A stretch of 64,000 bases of DNA from Rostrohypoxylon terebratum (taxonomy: Eukaryota; Ascomycota; Sordariomycetes; Xylariales; Hypoxylaceae): positions 558,001-622,000 of the forward strand of contig MU385858.1 in NCBI GenBank assembly GCA_022497145.1. Direction: 5' to 3'. Positions 34,540-46,199 of the stretch are shown one piece after another (within the stretch, counting starts at the first letter, position 1; every line of letters begins with the position of its first letter). A program made the position numbers and the translations under genes. The notes below the pieces were generated by a model. That model was not told the DNA's origin. It worked only from the letters and a program-made list of their open reading frames with translations, and made no database searches.

Positions 34540-35945
34540 TTTGATCTGGCTGTCTGTTTGGTAGGGATTTAAGGTTGTTAAAATTCTTCGTCATCGCTCG
34601 GTTGATTGTCTGTGCTTGCCTACCCCCATCCAACTCATCCAGGTTCCAAAGCTCCAGGGCTTTCGATGTAGCTGATCTGGGGTTCATCAGGGGATGTTTT
34701 CTGTAATGTTACTATAGTGATTATAGACGGACATCGTTCCACAGTTCTCTAGCCTCTAGGTTCATAAATAGGTGGTGCTATTGGTGCTATTCGCTTTTGG
34801 GGGACAAACCGTTAATATTGATTTTGTTATGGTGGCACCCGTGTCAGAGCACCGGAGTGCCAAAGCCCAAAGCCCAAAGCCCAAAGCGCTTAATAATAGT
34901 CAACTGCGAATTATATTGATCTTAGCAAAGATACTACTAGGTACTATGTAATTACATCCATATTTAGTACTAATCTTTTCTTGGAGGGTTCCATCGGTCC
35001 ATCGTTTCCGTTGTGTTACCAATATTGGACGGATAGGGGCAAGCGATTGGTTGGATTTGACTTGCATGTGGCTTATCGGCAGTCACCGTTATATTGAATA
35101 GGTACCAAGGTACACCAAGCTACTAGTGAGCTAGTTGCCGTGACAACCGATTTTACTATGCCCCTCCAAAACACAAGGTTCCCATCTCTTATCCAGTTTC
35201 CTGGTGTGGAAGGGGCCCTCGGGATGTGAAAATTTATGCATGAGGAAAGAGGAAGGCGAGAGTCTTGGAAGTTGATACAGAGTTATTAGCTTTTTAATTT
35301 GAATGGGGATTTTAATTGTTTAAACATTATTATTGTTTGTTTTTGCTTTTGCTCAACTACTTCGACACCGCATTTAGATATCCATATGTACGTCTTACCT
35401 TAGGTATACAGTATACTCCGGTCTCTTCGGCCCCCAATTGGAAAAAAAAAAAAGCGTCAGCAATTTGTTTGTATCACAAAGCTTACAGGAACACCTGCGC
35501 CCGGCTGGGGAACCTTGGAAAATCCCCGCCATCGATTACCTCTAATACCCGTATCCATCTGTCATATTATTACGCGATATCCACCAGGCCAAATAAACGA
35601 GACCCTCTTCGTTGCTCCGTGCTCTCCAGCTCAGATCCTAATACCGCTCTGCCGCTTGAGACAGCGATTCATTCATCTATCGGCCCGCGTCCGGCTTGTG
35701 TCTCATCGCGAAACTTAGCCGTGGACCTCGACTTTCAATTCTGTCATATCGCATATCGTATCGATAGGGTATGAATTGAGAGATCGCGGTCGTCCTGCGG
35801 GGTTCTAAGGTACGCGTCATACAACACATACAACACATCGTTGACTTGTCTCTTTCCCATTTGCTGCCCGCAGCCTTCTTGGATGCACATTGGTTAGAGG
35901 CAATTAGCATTTAGACGATGCTTCTCACAAGGTTGACATAGAGCA
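34540..35945. other. intergenic region upstream of the kelch-like gene
   Basis: These 1.4 kb contain a 7-bp tandem repeat at 34860-34887, isolated TACTAGGTACTA words near 34935 and GGTACC words near 35100, and a poly-A run near 35443-35453. A 152-codon open frame at 35316-35774 has no domain feature and was not accepted. Confidence 0.5.
34860..34887. repeat. 7-bp tandem repeat CCAAAGC x4
   Basis: Four perfect copies of CCAAAGC occur head to tail in the spacer. They are directly visible and no function is implied. Confidence 0.85.
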
Positions 35946-38900
35946 ATGAAGTCTTCCTTCGGGATGGTGTTGTTTGCTACCCGTATAATACAGACGTGGC
36001 GGATGACGGCAGGCATCCGATGTTTAATATTCGTTACGGCCTTATCTCAGCTCTCGACAATCGGCGCAGCTCAGACATTACCCTATTTTCCTACGAGCAT
36101 TTTCATTCCACAATCCAAACCTGAGCCGGCGCAAGAGAATGCGACAGCTGACATAGCGTATATATTCTCGCCTCAGGATGATTGGGTCGATTTACTGGCA
36201 CTCAACTTCTCAAGCAACCTCCAAGCTTCATCACTATCTTTTCAAACCTTGTCATCAAACGTACCTTTCTTGGATACCAATAAAACCGCATTCACGCCGT
36301 CCCTTGCCGATAATGGATCGCTTGTCGTCTACGCTGGCGATTGTTCTGCGCCAGCGGATTCCGAGATTTGGACATTTTACCTGTCTTCCGGAGATGGAGC
36401 ATCATCGTGGAGTAAAGCGAATACAACCTTAACTACTGGCACAGATTCGATCCAAGTAGGGCCGAGTTTTCTGGGCGGTGGCTTTAGCTTCTCAAACATT
36501 CTTGAACCTCAATTATCGCCTGCCGCAACTTACGTTTACGGAGGAATGTGTCCGGGAACGGCCGCCAACGCTAGTCTGGCACAATCCAATGCGACTTACT
36601 CAAACCAAATGATCAAGATCGCACCTTCGGGTGTCAGCACCGGGGAATTTGCGGTTACACCGGTTTCCAGCAAAGGCCCGCCGGTACCTGAGGCCGGATT
36701 CACCTTCACTGGCCTATCTCCATCTATTTCCAATCACTCAGGCACGATAACCCAGCAAGTTAATTATGTGCTTCTAGGTGGTCATACAAAGACCGCCTTC
36801 ATCAATATGAGCACTGTCGCTATCTGGAGCCTGCCAGAAGAAAGCTGGAGTTTCATATCTGACATTGGTACAGTGGGCTCGAGCGGCACCAGTAGCGAAC
36901 TTGCCATCAAAAGCGCCATTAGCAGTATAGACAGCCGATCGGGCCATACAGCGATTTTAAGTGGGGATGGAACTTCCCTGGTTATCTTGGGTGGCTGGGT
37001 GGGCGACTTAACACAAGCCGCTTCACCACAACTTGCTATTCTCAACGTCGGTGCTAGCTACGGAGGCAACGGGGATTGGGAGTGGGTAGTTCCTGATGCG
37101 CAGCCATCGGGGCCAGGTGTCTACGGCCATGGTGCAGCATTGCTCCCAGGCAATGTGATGATGGTTTACGGAGGTTACACCATATCCTCAGCCGAAACCA
37201 AAGTCAGGAGACAAAGTTCCAGCGGTAGCGATGCGCCAATGTTCTTGAACCTGTCCTCGATGAGCTGGTCTAATGATTACACAAACCCAACAGCTGCGAT
37301 AGTCCAGGCCGACAATAGCTCGAGTACCGCCGACGGCGACTTAGGCTTACGTCTTGGGCTAGGGCTTGGCATCGGACTCGGCATCGCAGCGATAATCATT
37401 GCAGTAGTATTATACCTCCTATACCGTCGGCGTTTGCGGCACCGGCGCACGATCCGCGACTCCGCAATTCGCGCCCTCGCTCAGGACACCTCGCGCTTCT
37501 TACCACACGACGATGAAATGGCGGAGCATGACCACGCCTGGTACACCGGTGGCCCTGACCCATACATGCGCGGCAACCGGTCACTAGGGTACCAGAGCCT
37601 ACAGGCCAATCGCATCAGTCTAGACCAAGACCAAGGTCGGCATTCGTGGTTTGGAGGTGCGCCTGCGCAGGGACAAGGGGTTTTGAGAAAACCACTTCCG
37701 CGTCGCAATACGTACGACCCTCCTTCTGCTATGATCCACCCAATCGCTGAGGCGGACGAGGACGACGGTGATATTACGAACGAGCCACTAAGTCCGTTAC
37801 GCGACGAGGGTAGGAGAGACTCAGACCCGTTCCTCACGCCAACCCAGACCCAGGAAAAGAATGAAAGATACGAGAAATACGAAAAATACGACACGCATAT
37901 AGCATTACAGCAGCCAACCCGTGCATCGCTGACTCCGAGTCCGGAGCGCGCAACGGATCCTGAAGTCCAGGATTGGATGTCTGACGTAGAAGCCGTGGAT
38001 GCGCTTCTCAGCGGGCGTCGATCCGCACAGCAAAGTCCAACAAGGTGGGCGTTGGATCGATTGACGGGCGAGGACGAACGCACAGAGAGCAATGTCTCGG
38101 AGTCTAACCGCAGTCATCTGAATTTGAATTTGAATGCGAATACAGGGGTCAGTCGCTCAGACTCAATTCGCTCGGCTCTACGGGCTGGGTTCGGGGTTGC
38201 GGCTGCAGCGCTGGCAGCTGCTGTTGATGAGGGAAGGGGAGGTAGTAGTTCTTCTTCTACACCAAGTTACAATACGGCAAGAAGTAGCTTTCCAACTCTA
38301 CAGGCAGAAGGGCCAGGACTGTTGATGGGAGGAAGGATACGAGGAGGGGAGAAGGCTGGGGATAGGGAAAGGGAGGAGGAGCCAGGCAGCCCAAGCAAGA
38401 GCAAACCCCGTCGCAGTTTCTTTGGGAGTATACGCCGCGCTTTTAGCGGCACAACTCCAGACGCGAGTCCTATAGAACGCTATGGGAGGGAGACGCGCGA
38501 TGACACTGAGGGAGAGACCAGTGATTACGATGCTAGACTCGGTGGATTGAGCGGGATAGCAGCCGGTGGTGTGCTGAGGAGGAAGAGCGGGAGAGGGGAT
38601 TGGGAGACCTTGGAACAAGTCCAATCAGGAAGAGATCGGCGCCGGAGTCTAGGGTTCAGTCAGAAGGGCATAGGTAAAGGGAATGGGAAGGGAAAAGGAA
38701 AAGGGATAGCGGACGAAGAATATGTGCCAAGAAATGGGGATGAAGATGACGAATGGGATATCGAGAAGGCCGTCGAGAGACGGCTCGTGCAGGTCATGTT
38801 CACGGTGCCTAAGGAGCCCTTGCGCGTTGTCAATGCCGAGCCGGACATTGAGAGCGGCGAGAATATCGTACTGGTAGATCCAGAGGAAAGTGTGGATGAA

Positions 38901-39389
38901 AAGGAAGAGGATGTGACGACAGAAGCAGAAGCAATGAGGAGGAACCTAGAGGTGGGTGATAAGGGGGCGGAAGAAGTAGAGGAGAGAGACCTAGGAACAA
39001 TGATCCCGAGCCCAAGCCCTGTGAGTGAGGATGAAATTCCGCGGGATGTGCAGGAGGAGTTGGATGCAGAATGGAAATTGGATAGGGGCAAGGAAAGGAA
39101 AGGGAACAGGGACGGGGATAGGGATGAAGATAGAGGAAGGCAACCTAAAACCCCGGTGCGCACTCCACGACAGCTACGAGATGAGAGTGCTCGTTTGCTA
39201 GGCGGAAGCCTAAGCACTGAGTCTAAGAAGAGGAAGCCATCCCGCTCTCCGGTTCAAGATCCAGATGGCGATGTCTTCTCTGCTCAAGCAGTGAAACTCG
39301 AACGGCCGCGGACCAAAGTGTTGGCTATGATTGAGAGTTTTGAGAGTCTGAGTCGCGAAAACAGCCCCTCCGGGTCACCTACACGGTGA
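35946..39389 (+). CDS. kelch/galactose-oxidase-like single-pass membrane protein with long cytosolic tail
   Basis: A single exon encodes up to 1147 residues. A second ATG (residue 20, nt 36003) gives a cleaner signal peptide, MTAGIRCLIFVTALSQLSTIGAA, and may be the true start. The extracellular part (to about residue 465) has many N-glycosylation sites (NAT, NSS and NMS types) and beta-propeller-like repeats: YVYGGMCPG, YVLLGGH, GHTAILSGDGTSLVILGGW and GHGAALLPGNVMMVYGGY. One transmembrane helix follows at about 470-495 (GIGLGIAAIIIAVVLYLLY), then basic RRRLRHRR. The cytosolic tail of about 650 residues is disordered and rich in Ser, Arg, Asp and Glu, with a GKGNGKGKGKG run. The layout resembles fungal kelch-type surface sensors or wall-linked anchors. 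Ligand and role are unknown. Confidence 0.85.
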   Translation: MKSSFGMVLFATRIIQTWRMTAGIRCLIFVTALSQLSTIGAAQTLPYFPTSIFIPQSKPEPAQENATADIAYIFSPQDDWVDLLALNFSSNLQASSLSFQTLSSNVPFLDTNKTAFTPSLADNGSLVVYAGDCSAPADSEIWTFYLSSGDGASSWSKANTTLTTGTDSIQVGPSFLGGGFSFSNILEPQLSPAATYVYGGMCPGTAANASLAQSNATYSNQMIKIAPSGVSTGEFAVTPVSSKGPPVPEAGFTFTGLSPSISNHSGTITQQVNYVLLGGHTKTAFINMSTVAIWSLPEESWSFISDIGTVGSSGTSSELAIKSAISSIDSRSGHTAILSGDGTSLVILGGWVGDLTQAASPQLAILNVGASYGGNGDWEWVVPDAQPSGPGVYGHGAALLPGNVMMVYGGYTISSAETKVRRQSSSGSDAPMFLNLSSMSWSNDYTNPTAAIVQADNSSSTADGDLGLRLGLGLGIGLGIAAIIIAVVLYLLYRRRLRHRRTIRDSAIRALAQDTSRFLPHDDEMAEHDHAWYTGGPDPYMRGNRSLGYQSLQANRISLDQDQGRHSWFGGAPAQGQGVLRKPLPRRNTYDPPSAMIHPIAEADEDDGDITNEPLSPLRDEGRRDSDPFLTPTQTQEKNERYEKYEKYDTHIALQQPTRASLTPSPERATDPEVQDWMSDVEAVDALLSGRRSAQQSPTRWALDRLTGEDERTESNVSESNRSHLNLNLNANTGVSRSDSIRSALRAGFGVAAAALAAAVDEGRGGSSSSSTPSYNTARSSFPTLQAEGPGLLMGGRIRGGEKAGDREREEEPGSPSKSKPRRSFFGSIRRAFSGTTPDASPIERYGRETRDDTEGETSDYDARLGGLSGIAAGGVLRRKSGRGDWETLEQVQSGRDRRRSLGFSQKGIGKGNGKGKGKGIADEEYVPRNGDEDDEWDIEKAVERRLVQVMFTVPKEPLRVVNAEPDIESGENIVLVDPEESVDEKEEDVTTEAEAMRRNLEVGDKGAEEVEERDLGTMIPSPSPVSEDEIPRDVQEELDAEWKLDRGKERKGNRDGDRDEDRGRQPKTPVRTPRQLRDESARLLGGSLSTESKKRKPSRSPVQDPDGDVFSAQAVKLERPRTKVLAMIESFESLSRENSPSGSPTR

Positions 39390-41109
39390 TTTTGGCTATA
39401 AGATTAGTACCGAGAGGGTGTGTATCCGATATAGGATGTGTAGGACCAACAATCATGGGATAGGGGTCGGGAACGGCGGCGTCATCGAGGAATGGCGAAC
39501 AACAATCTTTTCGCAGAGGCGTTGGGTCGGCTTGATTTGATTTGACTTGCATTGTATCTTGAGAGGGATCCGTACCTGGATTCTGGATGGATGGAAATAG
39601 GGAGATTTCTACGTATATTAAGACGACGATGTGTTACCAATGAATTTTAACGTTAAAGATACCAAGATATATCCATCTAGTCTTGTATTATATGCTCTCT
39701 TGAAGAAGCGAGCCTAATCTATATGTGATCGTTTAGATGTTATTCTCAGATGAACTATTCCTCCAATGTCTTAAAGTGCCGCCACGTCAGGACCGCTGTA
39801 ACTACTTACTTGACTATTGGATTCTTGTTTCGAGTTAGGAAAAGCTCAGGTTGACAGAGAAAACGCCCGCCTATGTTCATCCCTCGCCTCATAGCGCTGT
39901 TATTTAAGTGATGTGTATCAAGCCTATTGATATTTAGTTGCGATGAGAAGAGAGCTCAATAAGCTACACCGTAAAATCCATGATAAGGCGAAGAAGTTCA
40001 CGCATTTGTCGGTGACACCCGAGCCTGCCCTCTGCAAAACGTTGTCTACGAGTATATTGACGATATTAAATCCGTTTCGAATTTATCAAACAACCTTTGG
40101 AAAGCATAACCCAATATATAATACGGCCGTATCTAGTGTTCTCCAAACAATGCTCTGAAGGATTACTGCGATACCTGATATATACCTATACTAGTAGGTT
40201 GCTAGAAAACGTAACCCTGCATTTTGGTCTTGTGTCTCAAGTTCTCATGAAACTGGTACAGGCTCGCTTCGCATTGGACGGGATACCGTAGTCGGCCGGA
40301 TTTCGAGGCACATATTTGACAAGTCGCTACGATTACATGGTCGAGCATGCAGGCGACACCGTGTTGCACTCATTCCTATCGCTCTACTTGTCCTGCTTTA
40401 TACAGCCAGATAGCCGAGCCGCGTAACAGCGCGATGTGTTTGTGTGCCGGTGGGATTCAACGGGATCAGCCATGCTTTTATGGTGGCTCAATCTCCCTAC
40501 GCTGGGAATTGAGACATGCATAAGCGATCGATTTACTGGACTTTCTCGCTATTTCTTATTAGTGGTCGGTGGCACTTAGGGGTATTGTAGTAACTCCACC
40601 CTCGACTTTAGGTCGGTAGTAAGGGATCGTGGAGTGAGAGAAAATTCCATCTGGATTTGGACTTTTCGTGGTTCTATCCTGTTACCTGCCTACCAACCTA
40701 GGTACCGACGTATGTTCACCATTTCATGAAAAGTCAATATTACGGCTGGCATTGCCGCATAGGGCCAAGTAATAGCGAACCAGTAAAACTTGCATATAGT
40801 ATCAGTCTCGGAAAGATATGTTGAATCATTATCCTAGAATCATAGACGTATGCTTTTCTATCTATCTATTGAAAGTATAGAAGAGTGCCCTATCCTCGGC
40901 GATGGAATTCTATTACGGATATATCGTTCCTTTTCTGTGCCGATTACTCGATACCCAATACTCAGGATCGAGACGACAATAAAAGTCATATTACTCTTCA
41001 AATGGTCATCCCACCTACCTAGGTAGACATCCAGCATCATCCAATGCAGCCCTAGCTTCTCCTCGGCCGCACTACTGTTACTACCTAGCTTATCCCCAAG
41101 ATCGCATAC

Positions 41110-41418
41110 ATGCCGAAATTCAAGCAGACGACAGTGTTTCGACAAGCTTCAGCGCGCGTACGCGCTTTACGCGCCCCAAGGATCTTCCCAGCGTCATTGA
41201 ATAGATACAGGGCGTTAGACGATCACGAATTAGAGGACTGGGGAGCGAGACCGGTTCGCAGTACTACCAGCCGCCCGAACCGGAAGTTCTCGAAGTTAGC
41301 ATCGAAGGGACTTCGGATGATAAAGGACTTCGTGAAAGAAGCCTATTGTCCTCCTAAGTACCAGGCAGGACAGGAGCATGCCTGTATATTCATGGGGTTT
41401 GCGTATCGTTTAGGATGA
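41110..41418 (+). CDS. possible small basic protein of 102 residues
   Basis: This frame is more GC-rich than its surroundings and has a reasonable mix of residues: a basic N-terminus (MPKFKQTTVFRQASARVRAL), then YRALDDHELEDWGARPV and LRMIKDFVKEAYCPPKYQ. No domain, signal peptide or membrane segment is recognised. It may be an orphan gene or part of a spliced gene. It may also be a relic in the gene-poor region. Confidence 0.3.
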   Translation: MPKFKQTTVFRQASARVRALRAPRIFPASLNRYRALDDHELEDWGARPVRSTTSRPNRKFSKLASKGLRMIKDFVKEAYCPPKYQAGQEHACIFMGFAYRLG

Positions 41419-44400
41419 AATCGGTGTAGCTGAGGCTACTAGCAAGGAGAGGGAAAAGGGACATGTTGTAGTGGGTTAGGGTCCTATCCAAGCAGCATCT
41501 CGGCAGTTGTGAGGCATCGGGGTTCATGAGGATGGTCGGCGTTTATTTTGCTCATCACGACTAATGAGCATCGCTCCTAATAATGATGAGAAGAAGAAGT
41601 CCAGGATAATGACTAAATGCCAAGCTCGTTTTTGACTCAGCTCTCCCCTATTGTGACAGAATTTTTCTAGACTATGGGGGTAGCCGGTGATTAGTGTGAT
41701 GCTGGCGAGATATCTTACATGACCTGCATGCTAAGTAAACCTGCATGACAAATATCAATGATGCGTACTACGTAGTAATGTATGTTGCGCGTCGGCCTGC
41801 CGCAGGCGCCGGACACCCGGTTGGTCAAGTGGAATACTGCGTAATAACAATAACAATGAGAGATCAGGCCAGCTTCGACGCGACGGGGCTGAATCGAGGG
41901 CGCAAGTGTGGTCGATCGTCATCTCACGGGGGAGCTCGAACCCCCCGACCCATCAAATCTCATCGACCACGTAAATCAGTGGAGGTTCCGGAGGATTGGG
42001 TCGAATTCCCAGCCAATTGTATCTCGCCCGTACCTGTCGGTTAGTCGAGTCATCCCTAACTACTAGCAGTATCTAGTGTAGTCAGCTAGTGTAGTCAAGC
42101 TCTAAGTGGACCGATTTGAGAAGCCGTCTGAGTTCAGGGCTTAAGCTTCTTGCTACTAGGTAGGGTTCGGCTAGGCGGCTGGATTTTTTTAAATTTGACG
42201 GATGAGCTTGAATTGGGCTTAGAGCTTTAATAGGTGCGCGCGTCCTCGCGGGACTCCTTGTGCCTGGCACCTGCAGAACAAGCCTCAAATTCTTATGCTT
42301 GTCAGCACCTTCAGGGGCATGCCCTGACCCGGAAGCGATCCTCTATAGATCCTGTCTTGGCATCTGAGAAATACCGATGCGCTGACACCTAACGTTAGAA
42401 ATCTTTGAAATGATTACATAGTACTTAATGTAGTACTTGTGTTCGAAGGTCCTTTTGACACTTTGACGGGAGAAAATTGCTTGGGCACTCGGCACTCGGC
42501 ACTCGTTCTCGATATTCAGTGTCCATGCTTGGGCACGCATGGAGGAACCAAGTAGTTTTAATTAGAGAAATATAACAAATATAACATCATCAAGTTCGGT
42601 TGACGCGTGTGTCTCGTTTCATGCACCCGCAAGGTAAGTACCGGTCTATTCCTGGTGGGCTCGCTACAATGCTACATAGTATTGTACTGTGCATGTAAAA
42701 TCTATTCCTCGCTGGTCCGCTGGAAATTCGTTCCAGTGTGGGGCTACGAAATAGTGAAACGATGAGGCCTCTCTTCCACGCTTTTCTAGTGAAGACGAAG
42801 GGCTTCAGCTTTCAGCTTTACTAGTGGATTTTCTAGGCATTTGTGAGTGGAATATTTACATAGTACATGGTGGGTTCTCTGGAGTCTAACTAGGACCTAG
42901 GTACCTACTCATGAAAGACTTTTCATATCAAGAAATATTTCTAGAACACGTTTTAATGGGAATGGCAATTTATGAAAAGAGAAAAAAAAAATCTGTATCG
43001 CGAGCAGCGGCACTTGAGTAGTGGGATCCATTTCTAGTAGGTAGGCCTGATTGTCTTATGAGCACTAAGCATGCAAAGAATCAAAAGTAACCAAAGTAGC
43101 AACAATCCTGGGGGCTTTCATCTTGTGACGGCCTTGCATACCTAGGTCCTAGGTCCTACCATACCATACCTACATACATAGTAGCATACCTTATATGGTC
43201 TCATATCGGGTCATCTGTGTCAAGCGTTCTTCTCACGTGCATCTGCCGCAGTTATACTGCATACAGATAGTATTTTTTGTTATCAGTGCCCAGTGCTCTA
43301 GGCCTAGAATCCGAGACAGTGGCAGAATGCATGTTGGGTTGTTTGCGGAGCGGTAGGTAGATCTGCCTGGAAGAGGAAGGCGATTTAAGCCGAGATAGAT
43401 AGCTCGAAGGCGTCATGTCATTGGAGGTCATGGACCTTTCAACGACAGTCTAGAGGCTTTAGCTTACTAAAATTGTAAACTCCATGTTTACCTACTTACC
43501 TAGTAGTAGAGTGTTATTCACTCCGCCCGGATAAGTCAAATCTTCCTAAGGCCTAAGTTGACACTTCCAGTATTACCAGGTGCTTTACCCCTCCGTTCAA
43601 GCAGTCAGCGATAGCGTCGTGACTCGGTTATTGCCCCCGCAATGTTACGCGCCGTATCCATGGATGGTGCTAATGATGTACGTAGTGTAGTTCGTAGTAC
43701 CATGACGCTAAACGTAGATCTTCTACCCAGATTTGTTCTTGCATGGCCTACGCCGCCTAATAATATGAACCTACGACTTTAGGGACCACCCTCACCGACA
43801 TCGAACTGTTTCTGAAGCCGGATATGTAAGGCAACGAACGATAAATAATCCTTCTTAAACTCGTAACGAAAGCCGGAGAAGGGTGTACGGTTGCCGGGAT
43901 TCGATCATGTGAAAGCTGTGGATTTATAGCTAGTAGTGATTATGCATTGAGATGCATCGTGCTAAGACTAGGTGGTTGAATATCCATGATCACCTAATTT
44001 ATTCCCATCTATGGTGTCGTCGAGGGAGGGGGTGGTGTGTGATAATGTAATCGCAAAGCGCCCCAACCTCTCTCTTTTACGTTCTGGCACGGGTTCATGC
44101 ACGATGAGTGCTTTTGATAAGGACGACTCAGTATCCCTACTAGGTACCTAGTAGCTATAGGCCAGTACCTAGGTATGTAGGTAGGTATGATTATGTACAT
44201 TACCTTAGTATTACACTACAATGTACATACATATCTAGGTAGCCGCCGGATAGAACGGGGTGGAACGGGGTTCGTGATAAGCGGAAAAGAAAAGAGAAGG
44301 GAAGGGAAAGGAAAAAAATGAGAACCCTTCTCCTACCGATTGGTTTATGCATTCTTAAGCCGTGCACTGTCCACGTTGCCGCGTAGGCAAAGTTCAAGGG

Positions 44401-44889
44401 GCCTAGGGCGAGGTTCGGCAGACCAACGCGAGATGCAGATTTTATGGTCGGCTATTCACAGCCACCCGTATTGCTCACGCAGGTGTAGTGTGTTGTGGTT
44501 TGGTAGTGTGCGACACTAGAGTTGAGTGATACGAGCAATTGAGCAATCACAGAGTTTCCTCAGGTAAATAAAAGTACGAGGCGCTCATGGAGACCATCCG
44601 ACTTGAGATTCGGGCGTCCGAAGAAGTGTGGGGTGACCTACGCAACTTTTCAAGTCTCACGAGATGTTTGGGTCGTTTGGGTATTAGTTTGGGTCTGTTT
44701 TCTTTCGTAACTTTCGTAACTTTGAATTCGTCAGCACGCAATTCTGATCATTTCTTGGTTCCCCTGGACCGTGGACCTTGGATTGTGCACCGTGGGCAAC
44801 GGTCAGTCCGCTCCCACACCAAGCCCAGGCTGCCCAGGTCGTGATCTGGCCTGCTTGGGTCGATCCCCACGCCGCCCACCGTACATATC

Positions 44890-44917
44890 ACAGTATATAC
44901 CACAGTATATACCACAG
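44890..44917. repeat. short direct repeat of CACAGTATATAC
   Basis: Two copies of CACAGTATATAC follow each other with a short CACAG remainder. It is a simple repeat in the gene-poor region. Confidence 0.7.
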
Positions 44918-45578
44918 GCTTACGTAGCTTTTGTTCCCCATTGTATACATTGTATACCTGACTGTCGTACGGCCGGTCAATTGACAGGGCAACCTTGATT
45001 CCGACCCTGCAACTGTATCACGTCGTGGAAGGGATTGCGAAGCAGAAAGAGAAGCAGCATGGACGGACGTAAGCAATCCATTCTGCTGTAGCGTGGCAGA
45101 GGTTGTGATGGCTTTAGCTTCGGCGTTAGCACGTGAGTTGCCGAGCAATTTTATAACTTCCGAGTTCTTGTTGCTCAATCTGTTCTCCCTCAAACTGAAG
45201 CCATCATCATGATTAAAATCGCGAAGCTATCTTGAAGCCACTCGACGGTTGCAATAGTTAGCTAGTACTGTGAATCTCCTGATAATATAAGTGCTAATTA
45301 GGTAATGTGTCGAAACTAAAGGTGAGCTAACGCGTGGCGGTGCCGTTGAGCAGTGGTTTGAGACGTCCATAGGTCCAGTGGTCCAGTGAGAGGTAATCGT
45401 CATGCACATGCATTACATATTATATGCATGCGCAATATACGCAATGAAAAATAGAGAAAATACTAGGTAGATAATAAATAACAAGCCCTCGTCTGCTTTA
45501 CATATTATCATGAATTTTAATGGACGCGGTACCAAAATTAGGGGCATCTCGTGTCTCTGAATCCCTGATCCCTTATAT

Positions 45579-45598
45579 GCGTGCGTGCGTGCGTGCGT
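45579..45598. repeat. GCGT tetranucleotide microsatellite
   Basis: Five copies of GCGT run directly into a TAGGTAGGTATG tract. It is a visible microsatellite with no function implied. Confidence 0.85.
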
Positions 45599-46199
45599 GT
45601 AGGTAGGTATGTAAGGAAGTGAGTTAAATTTATGTTGTCGCAACTCGAGACGCTATTATAAAAAAAAAAGCAGGCAAATGTTACTACTACTACGCAGTAC
45701 CTACCTAGTAATATCTATGTACTTAAAATACATCTGTCCGTCGTGGTTTCGCTGTTTCGTGGATCCAAGAGGTTGGTAGGAATAGGTCGAATTAGCGAGC
45801 GTTTACAAAATAGTGACGTTAATTTGATGCTTAGACCCAGTTCACCTTCCCTGCGTGTTCATTCAGCCATTGAGTTTAGCTGTTGTTCTATCGTTTGAAA
45901 CTGCCAGCGGGTCCACGGTCTAATAGAATGGGGGCCTTCACGAATAAACGTTGGCAGGTGTGCTTAGTCGATATTTGGTTGGTCAGGAAAGCCCAGCACT
46001 ACCAGCACTACACAGTAAAGTGGAAGTTACTTAGAGTTCAGCTGGCGTTTGCCGGGTAAGCAGGTACCTACCTTAACTTAAAACGATGGCTTAGATGGCT
46101 TGGAAGATTGATAGATTGGCCGGCGTAATCGTCTAAGCCCGATGGGGCACTACTTCGTAACAATGTACTTAACCTTCAAGTCTTTGACTTTCAAATGCC

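Noticed and set aside
35316..35774. 152-codon frame upstream of the kelch-like gene
   Set aside because: No domain, odd residue mix, and overlap with the presumed leader. It is probably chance.
38660..39217. 185-codon minus-strand Ser/Leu/Pro-rich frame
   Set aside because: It is an antisense shadow of the acidic/basic tail of the kelch-like protein.
41900..42030. tRNA-like T-arm words (GGGTCGAATTCCC)
   Set aside because: No acceptor stem, D-arm or anticodon arm can be folded around it, and the T-loop lacks TTC.
41745..42044. 99-codon frame with HGGARTPRP and EDWVEF stretches
   Set aside because: No family is recognised, and it lies in the gene-poor region with a mixed-composition flank. 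It was not strong enough to list.
40000..45000. possible transposon in the gene desert
   Set aside because: No reverse transcriptase, transposase, helicase, terminal repeats or target duplication could be seen.
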